Shown here: positions 23,568-29,751 of the stretch, one piece after another
Numbering within the stretch: the stretch's first letter is position 1
Layout of the letters: every line of letters starts with the position of its first letter
DNA from: a virus
Virus record (IMG/VR): IMGVR_UViG_3300028844_000192
Coordinates: 1 to 29,751 of that record
Direction: 5' to 3' (one strand)
DNA length: 29,751 nt
The notes under the pieces: generated by a model
Database searches by the model: none
What the model saw: the letters and a program-made list of their open reading frames with translations, nothing else
What the model was told of the DNA's origin: nothing
Translations under genes and position numbers: made by a program

Positions 23568-23984
23568 TTAGTTAGCTAAATTAAATGTGGGATCTAGTTC
23601 TTTAGGGTCTTCTACAATCATAGATATTTGATCATCTGTTAGTAACAAAAGTTTAATACCTTTGTAAAAAAACTTTTGACCAGAATGTTTACCATAACAA
23701 ACATAGTCACCCTCTTGGCACCATGCACCATTTGGGTAACGAGCTTTGTCTTTGTAAGCATCTGTACCTACAACTAATACTTTTCCTACTGTAGTCAAGT
23801 ACTTCATATCTTCAACTGTAGAGTCAGGAAGAATAATACCACCCTTAGTTTCTGCCTTGATAGAGACAGGCCGTATAAGAATATGATAACCCGGAACTTC
23901 GGGTAGCACTAAAGGATCAGGAACCTCTTTATTAGTATTCCATGCATCATTAAGAATAGATTTGTCCATTGCTACTGCTCTCAT
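23568..23984 (-). CDS. GroES-like co-chaperonin (138 aa)
   Basis: A small chaperonin cofactor, probably paired with host GroEL to fold the capsid protein. After a 25-residue charged extension, the GroES fold begins at PGYHILIRPVSIKAETKGGI (31-50). The mobile-loop motif KGGIILPDST (47-56) is present, then TVGKVLVVG (65-73), and an EGDYVCYGKHSG loop (91-102) that matches the typical G-D-x-V region. The end is LLLTDDQISMIVED. It is somewhat longer than cellular GroES (about 95 residues). The start is preceded by GAGGAG 5 bases upstream, formed by codons of the preceding gene. It lies between portal and scaffold, typical for assembly helpers. Confidence 0.85.
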   Translation of the reverse strand: MRAVAMDKSILNDAWNTNKEVPDPLVLPEVPGYHILIRPVSIKAETKGGIILPDSTVEDMKYLTTVGKVLVVGTDAYKDKARYPNGAWCQEGDYVCYGKHSGQKFFYKGIKLLLLTDDQISMIVEDPKELDPTFNLAN

Positions 23985-23986
23985 TT

Positions 23987-24178
23987 TTACTCCTCTTCGT
24001 CTTCATACATTACTTTATTTACTATATTTTTAACTTCGGCTTTGGCCCATTCCAATCCTGAAATGCGACCTACAGCGTTCATATATGTATGATAATCGGA
24101 AGCTCCACCAGATGCAAGTGAATTTTTTACTACATCTATTTCTTTTTGTAATGTTCTATGTATTTCTTCTATTAGCAT
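23987..24178 (-). CDS. Small conserved phage protein (63 aa)
   Basis: Unknown function. It is helical and charged (MLIEEIHRTLQKEIDVVKNS), with a central SLASGGASDYHTYMNAVGRI (about residues 19-38) I recall from short marine phage proteins next to portal or capsid genes, then GLEWAKAEVKNIV. It ends in the acidic run EDEEE, whose codons supply the ribosome site of the co-chaperonin gene. It begins in TAATG with the 306-residue gene. Perhaps a small head-assembly accessory; no motif gives an activity. Confidence 0.65.
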   Translation of the reverse strand: MLIEEIHRTLQKEIDVVKNSLASGGASDYHTYMNAVGRISGLEWAKAEVKNIVNKVMYEDEEE

Positions 24179-25098
24179 TATATAGCCTTTGGTTCATAGT
24201 TATATGGATTACGTTCTATACTTCCACCTGACTTAAACTTTTCTATTTGTCCTACACCTTTAGAAAAAGAAGGGATAGCATCTACTTCAATATAATCATA
24301 TAAAGGTCTTACCGCTTTATTAATTTCTATTTCCCCAACAATATTTCCAAGTCTAATATCACCAACAGTTGAAGGACGTAAATTGGGTTGAGGTACAACA
24401 AGCTTACCTTTTTCCATTGCCTTTTTAGTCATACGTTTCATATTAACAGGACCAACAAATTGTGTATCCAAAGTATAATAATGTTTTCCATTTTTAGGTT
24501 GAACAGCTACAATAGGATGATCTAATATTCTTTTATTACCTTCTACTATTACTTTAAATTTTTCTGGTTGAACAAGATTTGTATTAATTTCTTTTCCTTG
24601 TTTACCAGTATTTTGTTTATAATTTTTTTCCATACTTTCAATAGAAAGATTTTCAGAAACAGTGTTTGCTCTTGCAGTTGTTTTATTTTCACCACTGCTT
24701 TTTTTAAATGAAGTGCGAGGACTAATAAAAAGATTTTCAAAAGTTTCATTAGATACATCAGTAGGTTTACCTTTACCCATCATAATGTAATTACCAAAAT
24801 CTAAATCAAGTTCAATACCTGCTTTAGATAAACCCTCTGCCATTTTTTCTTTGTAGTCACGTTTGGCAGGATCAAAAAATCTTCCGGGGGCTGGCATAAT
24901 AGAAGCAGCATCAGGAAATTTTTCTGAATCTATAGAACGTTCTAAGCGAGGACGAAGTGTTTCTTCAACACTTTCTTCCATACGCATTATAGGTTTATCT
25001 TTTGCAACTAACTTTTTTGAAGAACCTCTGCCTACTGTTTTAACTGGCGTGACAAATTCTTTTAATAGTGTTTTTGCTACTCCTGTTAATCCTGACAT
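24178..25098 (-). CDS. Unknown protein with GGSIERNPYNY tail (306 aa)
   Basis: Not recognised by fold. The N-terminus (MSGLTGVAKTLLKEFVTPVK) is followed by a Lys-rich, mostly hydrophilic body with MRMEESVEETLRPRLERSID (38-57) and several Asn/Gly stretches. A beta-like region near 180-215 contains KRILDHPIVAVQPKNGKHYY. The end KFKSGGSIERNPYNYEPKAI has the ERNPY-type tail I recall from marine phage proteins, and its GGSI resembles the GG motif of the basic proteins. It starts four bases after the portal stop codon, using a ribosome site inside the portal C-terminus. Position suggests a head accessory protein. Confidence 0.6.
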   Translation of the reverse strand: MSGLTGVAKTLLKEFVTPVKTVGRGSSKKLVAKDKPIMRMEESVEETLRPRLERSIDSEKFPDAASIMPAPGRFFDPAKRDYKEKMAEGLSKAGIELDLDFGNYIMMGKGKPTDVSNETFENLFISPRTSFKKSSGENKTTARANTVSENLSIESMEKNYKQNTGKQGKEINTNLVQPEKFKVIVEGNKRILDHPIVAVQPKNGKHYYTLDTQFVGPVNMKRMTKKAMEKGKLVVPQPNLRPSTVGDIRLGNIVGEIEINKAVRPLYDYIEVDAIPSFSKGVGQIEKFKSGGSIERNPYNYEPKAI

Positions 25099-27597
25099 TT
25101 AATTGCCTTTCTTTTGCATATCCAATAACATTTTACTAATCACATCTACTGCTTTACTAGTTTCAGAACTTTCAAGATTATCCTCATGCTTTACCATGTC
25201 TGCTAAAAGCTCTACTGCTTTAATAGCTGCTTTAGCATTACGGTCCTTTTCTTTTTCGTCAGCTTTGAGTGTACCTTCTGCACCAATCTTATATGCATCA
25301 AGTGCCAGTTTTTGTTCTTTCAAGTCAAGATCACGATTCTTCAAAGCACCTTCGGTTGCTTCTTTAGCAAGCTGTGCTTGTACTTTTTCTTGTTCAATCT
25401 GAAGACGTTGTGCCTCCATCTGAACCATTGCCTGTTCAGGTGTTGGACCTTTCTGTGCAGCAGCCATATTTGCTTGTGTTACTTGCTGTGCGGCAGCCAT
25501 CATTACTTGTTCAATAACTGCAGGGTTCTGAGCATTGGGATCACCCTCTGGTGCTTCCATCATCATCTGACGTGTTAAGCCATTGACTTGCTCTTCATAC
25601 TTCATTACTACGTGTTCTTGAATGTTAGCTTGTAAGATAGGAGACACACGTTGCATAATAGGATTAGCACCGTTAGCAGGATCTTGTAAGAACATTGATT
25701 TAATTTGAATATGTGCATCATGGTTCTGTCCTGCAAATGCTTTAATAGGCAAACCTTTAGTTGCTGCTTCAATATCTGTTACTGGATCAAGAGGCTGTGC
25801 TTTAGGTTTAGATGGTAATATTTTATCTAAGTTAGGAATATTTGCAGCATTAAGAAGTGTACGGTTAAGTTCTTCCATATTAAACATGCCGGGTGGTGAT
25901 TGCTGTGCTTGTTGCATTACCATTTGAGCCATCATCAAACGGTGTGCAGAAGAAGGAATATTAGGATCAGACACAGGCAGTATATCTACACGACCATCAA
26001 AGTCACGTTTAAAAATTGTTTCACTTACACCCGGAACATCATAAGGATATTTAGGTGGTAAACTTTCATTATTAATTCGTGCTAAAATTTTAAACTCATC
26101 TCGTTGTGCTTTGTGCAGACGTTTATGAATCGCACTAAAGAATTTGCTAGATGCTTCAAGTAAAGCCATAGTTGTACCTACAGGCCCATAATTAGACCCT
26201 TCGGTAATTACCTGCTCTGTTGTATCTGCAAACTTTTGTCCTGCTGCCGAAACAAATTGTAGCATCTGGAATAAAGTTCCTGACGGTTCTTTGTATGGCA
26301 AAGGTACAATTGAACGAGACAGATCCATACCTGTGGCTTCAACTTCTTTAAACTCACCCGGAGCAATAGGATCATTATCTCCTACTATACGTACACCCTT
26401 TGCTTTGAATCCACCGGGCAAGTTAGCAAACTGACCAGCATCAATAAGGTTACGCATAGCTGCCGTAGCAGACATTGTAAGATTTCCAAGGAAATGAATA
26501 AGACCAAGACCATAGAAACCAAACCCCGGAACAAAACGAAAATGAGTAAAGAACATTTTCTTTTCTTTATTCTTATCGTCTTCATTCCAGTTTCTACGAA
26601 TAGATAATACTTTGTGAGTAGACTCTTCAATTGTTACAATATAAGGACAATCAAATCCAAATCCTTCGATGTCTAGATAACAGTGTTGTTCTAATAGTAC
26701 ATACTGCATATCTGTAGCTGAAGAAGGAGACAACCCTAGTACGGTATCCATTTTTTGTGTAAGGTCGGATTGTTCTGGGATATATGCATCTGGGAGATCA
26801 ACATCTGCATACATACCTGAGTACACTGCATTAGCAATCTCACGAGGACTACGATATAGTACGTGAGTATAACGATCAGCCCTACGAAGATCTGTTGCGT
26901 AGTAAGACACATAGAACTGGTCAATAGGTACAAACTCACTAACAGGACGCTCTACAGATGCATCATAGTAAATCTTTTTAAATGAACTACCTATTAGTGG
27001 TAGGTGAAATAGCATACGCTCAAACTCATCAAAGTATTCAGGCATCTGTTCTGTTAATTGATAGTTCATAAAGTTTTGAACACGATTGGCTTGTTGCTGA
27101 CGTTCAACCGTAGCATCACCAAGAACCTGTGCTTTAACTGGGCCACTGGAAGGAAATAGTTCTTGGGATGCACGGCTCTGGAATTTAACTGCAGATTCAA
27201 TAAGGAGTGGATGTACAGCAGTTGCTGCACCCTCAAAGGGTTCTGTAGTTTCTTCCAGTTTCAGTCCAAGCAAATCAAATCCACGTTCAAACATGGATTC
27301 CCATTCTGCTCGTGATTCTTTATCTGCTTCAAACTTTTCATATACTTCTTCACCAATCTTAATAAGCTCGTCTTCTTCAATCTGCTCTGCAAGGTTGGTA
27401 TAAAATTCATCTTCAATATTAAATTCTACAACTTCACCCAGTTCCTCATCAGCTTCAAACTCCACATCTAGTTCGCCTGTGTCTGGGTCAATTTCAAAAT
27501 TTACATCTGGAAAGTTTTCTTCGTCCCTTTGAATAGATAATTCAATTACATTATCTTCAGTATTCTTAGGGTCATTAGGATTTTTTTCAGTAGCCAT
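25099..27597 (-). CDS. Portal protein (832 aa)
   Basis: Forms the dodecameric packaging ring. The N-terminal 90 residues are very acidic. A conserved patch near 119-150 (EPFEGAATAVHPLLIESAV then KFQSRASQELFPSSG) matches portals I know from marine phages. The body continues with PIDQFYVSYYATDLRRADRY and YGPVGTTMALLEASSKFF. A long Gln/Ala/Glu-rich helix at about 670-790 (EQAMVQMEAQRLQIEQEKVQ) forms the likely barrel/coiled coil. At 832 residues it is longer than many portals (about 500-750). The ATG has an AAGGAA ribosome site. It follows terL, as usual. Confidence 0.85.
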   Translation of the reverse strand: MATEKNPNDPKNTEDNVIELSIQRDEENFPDVNFEIDPDTGELDVEFEADEELGEVVEFNIEDEFYTNLAEQIEEDELIKIGEEVYEKFEADKESRAEWESMFERGFDLLGLKLEETTEPFEGAATAVHPLLIESAVKFQSRASQELFPSSGPVKAQVLGDATVERQQQANRVQNFMNYQLTEQMPEYFDEFERMLFHLPLIGSSFKKIYYDASVERPVSEFVPIDQFYVSYYATDLRRADRYTHVLYRSPREIANAVYSGMYADVDLPDAYIPEQSDLTQKMDTVLGLSPSSATDMQYVLLEQHCYLDIEGFGFDCPYIVTIEESTHKVLSIRRNWNEDDKNKEKKMFFTHFRFVPGFGFYGLGLIHFLGNLTMSATAAMRNLIDAGQFANLPGGFKAKGVRIVGDNDPIAPGEFKEVEATGMDLSRSIVPLPYKEPSGTLFQMLQFVSAAGQKFADTTEQVITEGSNYGPVGTTMALLEASSKFFSAIHKRLHKAQRDEFKILARINNESLPPKYPYDVPGVSETIFKRDFDGRVDILPVSDPNIPSSAHRLMMAQMVMQQAQQSPPGMFNMEELNRTLLNAANIPNLDKILPSKPKAQPLDPVTDIEAATKGLPIKAFAGQNHDAHIQIKSMFLQDPANGANPIMQRVSPILQANIQEHVVMKYEEQVNGLTRQMMMEAPEGDPNAQNPAVIEQVMMAAAQQVTQANMAAAQKGPTPEQAMVQMEAQRLQIEQEKVQAQLAKEATEGALKNRDLDLKEQKLALDAYKIGAEGTLKADEKEKDRNAKAAIKAVELLADMVKHEDNLESSETSKAVDVISKMLLDMQKKGN

Positions 27598-27632
27598 TAT
27601 TTGTTCCTTCTAGTTAAAGCCAGTTATCCGTT

Positions 27633-27661
27633 ATTATACAGTTAAGTTCTCCAGTATGCAA
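27633..27661 (-). promoter_or_regulatory. Weak promoter candidate at the end of terL, before portal
   Basis: TATAAT (27633-27638) with TTGCAT 17 bases upstream (27656-27661); the -35 box matches only TTG. It overlaps the last codons and the 44-base gap to portal. A perfect -10 is common by chance in this AT-rich DNA. Confidence 0.25.
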
Positions 27662-29210
27662 CCCTCTTTTTTGTTCTAGGCTCATCTTCCCAACTAGGAT
27701 CTTCTGGGTGTAAAAGGTTCCAACTCTCTTTCATATAATGAATAGCCATAGTTAAACAGTCAACTTGGTCATCGTGAGAGCCATGAGGGAAAGACATGCA
27801 CTCTGCATACAAATCATCTGCCCATGTTTTATTTGAAGGTATCCAAACACGCCCTGCTTCCATCAAAGGAGTAGCTGCATAGACACGAGCCACCTTGTCT
27901 CTATCTGGCAAATAATCTAAGACGGGCAACCCTGCTCTTCGCATATCTTGTATCAGAGACTGACCAGATGCTTTCTTTTCTATTATACAGACATCAGGCC
28001 TATATTCATAATATAACTCTTGGGCTTTTCGTCTAAGCTCTGGATATTCAAAGCGTCCTCTTATATTGCCTAATAATACTAAGTTAGAAGTTATTTCTTC
28101 TATACCATATTCATTTTCTTCATATGAATTAAATATTCCCCATGTTTGTATTACACTATAGTCAGCAGTTCTTGCTGTACTAAATGCTGTATCGTATGTC
28201 TGTATTATAAAGTCACATGGCGGTGGCTCATCATCTTCCCACCACCTGATCCAACGTTTTTTAATAATACCACCATCATCAGGCGAGGGGTCTTGCATAT
28301 ATAAAGAGTTCCAGTACCTGCTACCATTAGAACTTCTAATTTCCATTTCGTCAATCTTTAATACTTCATTTGGTTTCCATTCTGGAAAGTATGAACTACC
28401 TTCTGGTAAACCTAGTAACTCTGCTGCTTCTTCATTTAACCATGCAGGGATACTAATAACTTCCCAAGGGTTGGGAGTGTGTTCTGCATTTTGTTCCTGC
28501 TTTAATAGCCAGCCACATAAATCATCATAGTGATATCTTGTATTAATAATGATAATGGCACCGTTGGGCATGATACGTGTACGAAGACCTGCAGGATACC
28601 ATTCTTTAATATACCTACGTCCTGCTTCTGAGAAGCTATCTTCTTCAGACATCACATCGTCCAGAAGGGCTACGTGAGCACCCCGACCTGCAACCTGACT
28701 TCTTACACCTGCTGCGTAGTAAGAACCATTTTTATTTGTCTTCCATTTACCTGCCGCTTTAACATCGCTACGTAAAGAGACACTACGAAATATCTTTTGG
28801 AACCTTTCAGTATTTACAATATCTCTCACTGTTCTACCAAAGTCACTAGCAAGCTGATCACTGTGGGAGACAGACATAATCTCATGGTGTCCAAAGTTAC
28901 CTATGTACCAAGCAGGAAATAGTTTACTACATATAACTGATTTAGAAGAACGAGGTGGAAGAAACACCATAAGTCTTTTAGTACTACCATCTAGTACTCC
29001 TTGTAACTTTTCACATAATAGCTCTATATGTCTGCCCATCTTAAAGTCAGACACAATGGTAGGTGCAAATATTTTAACAAAAGTTAAGAAGTCATCTTTA
29101 GCTTTCATATTAGAATACTCAGTCATCTTTTCCTTTAAGTCAAGGAACATAGATATGTTGTGTATTTCTTCCGGGCTATGTTGTTCTTCTAAATCTGTAT
29201 AGTCTAGCAT
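27642..29210 (-). CDS. terL: Terminase large subunit (522 aa)
   Basis: The DNA-packaging motor. Walker A reads FLPPRSSKSV (83-92, P-P-R-x-x-K-S type). Walker B is ALLDDV (181-186), with Asp-Asp in place of the more common Asp-Glu. A coupling-type motif INTRYHYDD (222-230) follows. The nuclease domain carries D340 (QTYDTAFSTARTADYSV), E411 (CIIEKKASGQSLIQ) and D480/D481 (SHDDQVDCLT), the expected three acidic sites. The length is normal. Its ATG overlaps the stop of the small upstream gene (TAATG). No small terminase subunit is recognised in the window. Confidence 0.93.
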   Translation of the reverse strand: MLDYTDLEEQHSPEEIHNISMFLDLKEKMTEYSNMKAKDDFLTFVKIFAPTIVSDFKMGRHIELLCEKLQGVLDGSTKRLMVFLPPRSSKSVICSKLFPAWYIGNFGHHEIMSVSHSDQLASDFGRTVRDIVNTERFQKIFRSVSLRSDVKAAGKWKTNKNGSYYAAGVRSQVAGRGAHVALLDDVMSEEDSFSEAGRRYIKEWYPAGLRTRIMPNGAIIIINTRYHYDDLCGWLLKQEQNAEHTPNPWEVISIPAWLNEEAAELLGLPEGSSYFPEWKPNEVLKIDEMEIRSSNGSRYWNSLYMQDPSPDDGGIIKKRWIRWWEDDEPPPCDFIIQTYDTAFSTARTADYSVIQTWGIFNSYEENEYGIEEITSNLVLLGNIRGRFEYPELRRKAQELYYEYRPDVCIIEKKASGQSLIQDMRRAGLPVLDYLPDRDKVARVYAATPLMEAGRVWIPSNKTWADDLYAECMSFPHGSHDDQVDCLTMAIHYMKESWNLLHPEDPSWEDEPRTKKRVAYWRT

Positions 29211-29413
29211 TAAGTTGATATTCCTTCTTTAACTGGTCTACATTTATAATCAATAAAGGTAACCGGGGGTGTCTCTTCAAAAGATATAAAGTCTTGTAGC
29301 ATTTCTGCTACACGTGCTTTACATTGTACTTCTTCTATATAAGGCCCACGATCATCATGTACTTCTACACAGTTAGTGTTTATAAAACATACCAGTACTA
29401 TTGCTTCAATCAT
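29210..29413 (-). CDS. Small conserved phage protein before terL (67 aa)
   Basis: Probably starts at the ATG at 29413 (MIEAIVLVCFINTNCVEVHD) with AGGA 7 bases upstream; a farther start at 29491 would add 26 residues and is less likely. The N-terminal 12 residues are hydrophobic, then DDRGPYIEEVQCKARVAEML and a C-terminal CRPVKEG. I recall short marine phage proteins with this IVL-C ... RGPY ... C layout, sometimes predicted as exported. Cys are present at several points (C9, C15, C35, C59), which may pair. Function unknown. It is coupled to terL by TAATG. Confidence 0.6.
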   Translation of the reverse strand: MIEAIVLVCFINTNCVEVHDDRGPYIEEVQCKARVAEMLQDFISFEETPPVTFIDYKCRPVKEGIST

Positions 29414-29432
29414 TGTACTGTCCTTTGTAAAG

Positions 29433-29450
29433 TGTTGCATAATTGCAACA
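29433..29450. promoter_or_regulatory. Perfect 7-bp dyad, operator candidate
   Basis: TGTTGCA-TAAT-TGCAACA is an exact inverted repeat with a four-base centre, 20 bases upstream of the 67-residue gene start. It fits a dimeric regulator site, but could also be an RNA hairpin over the leader. Confidence 0.45.
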
Positions 29451-29729
29451 GTAAAATATATATTTGTTTGTGCATCTTGCCAGATAGACAAAAGTATGTT
29501 ATTTTATATTTAGTCCGGCAAAGGTAAATACCTAGTCCTAGACAGCCCGACACACCCACAAACTAATTATACTATACTCATACTTTTTATACTAGTACTA
29601 TTTATATCTACTAATTGTCCCCCGATGAAGTAGCCTTAGTTTTTTGAAAATTTATGGCAGGGGTATATTATATATATAAATAGAGACTGGTTTTTTTGGT
29701 GGGGGTTCTAAATAAATCTTCCCAAATCT

Positions 29730-29744
29730 GCCTAATTTTTAGGC
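29730..29744. repeat. 6-bp inverted repeat GCCTAA-TTT-TTAGGC
   Basis: A compact inverted repeat near the right edge. No T-run follows on the minus strand, so it is not a clear terminator for leftward transcription. It may belong to a gene or control site beyond the window. Confidence 0.45.
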
Positions 29745-29751
29745 AAAGAAT

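Larger units (their letters stand above)
29414..29751. other. AT-rich region upstream of the head operon, no gene seen
   Basis: About 340 bases hold no open frame with a credible ribosome site on either strand. The region is rich in TATAAT-like sequences but I see no convincing -35/-10 pair. It contains the dyad at 29433-29450 and the inverted repeat at 29730-29744, so it is probably the control region of the operon that starts with the 67-residue gene and terL. Confidence 0.5.

Noticed and set aside
29415-29480. A 21-codon frame (MHKQIYILLLQLC...) overlapping the start of the 67-residue gene by ATGA, as a leader peptide
   Set aside because: It has no ribosome site and no sign of attenuator hairpins; overlaps of this kind arise often by chance.
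29414-29751. tRNA, origin or attachment site in the gene-free right end
   Set aside because: I found no cloverleaf, no iterated repeats and no matching direct repeat elsewhere in the window.
1-29751. CRISPR array, insertion sequence, integrase or other mobile element
   Set aside because: No spaced direct repeats of array type, no transposase or recombinase motifs, and no terminal inverted repeats were seen.

Overview
The window is a segment of a tailed-phage (Caudoviricetes) genome. It is AT-rich (mid-30s % GC by eye) and every protein gene I accept is on the minus strand. Reading right to left gives the virion order: small ORF, large terminase, portal, accessory proteins, a GroES-like co-chaperonin, scaffold, two head proteins, major capsid protein, terminator, adaptor, a block of very basic small proteins, a second connector-type protein, fibres, and further tail or ejection proteins. 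Many proteins carry sequence signatures I know from uncultured marine phages (pelagic phage metagenomes). I infer a marine bacteriophage, probably short-tailed, because adaptor/connector-type proteins are present and no tape measure, tail tube or sheath gene is seen. The host cannot be named from this sequence.

Head region (20.3-29.4 kb): terL, portal, an unknown 306-residue protein, a 63-residue protein and the co-chaperonin form one tight run. A promoter-like gap (23.46-23.57 kb) precedes scaffold, a 165-residue protein, a 204-residue head protein and the capsid protein. A clear intrinsic terminator follows the capsid gene.

Accessory region (13.4-20.3 kb): after a 101-residue protein and an adaptor comes a run of eight Lys/Arg-rich, low-complexity proteins, plus a C-terminal membrane protein of 164 residues and a 35-residue membrane microprotein. 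Several of the basic proteins end in related short tags (xGG[KRS][VI], HNRLY, GC..xRG[FY]GxA). Two of them look like the separated halves of a domain pair that I recall as one fused protein in bacteria. This block has no assigned function and is the best candidate for an undescribed system, possibly capsid-internal or DNA-condensing proteins.

Tail region (1-13.4 kb): a Cys-containing small protein, a repeat-rich fibre, a 1311-residue LamG/SPRY-like receptor-binding candidate with sharp internal GC changes, a tail-assembly chaperone-like protein, a membrane/coiled-coil protein, another fibre-like protein, a large tail protein, and Gln/Ala-rich proteins likely linked to DNA ejection. The gene at the left edge is cut by the window.

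Almost all genes are joined by TAATG stop-start overlaps or gaps of a few bases, so expression is probably polycistronic and translationally coupled. The two largest internal gaps within the operon share an 18-base motif (17 of 18 identical) overlapping promoter-like elements, which suggests a phage-specific control site.
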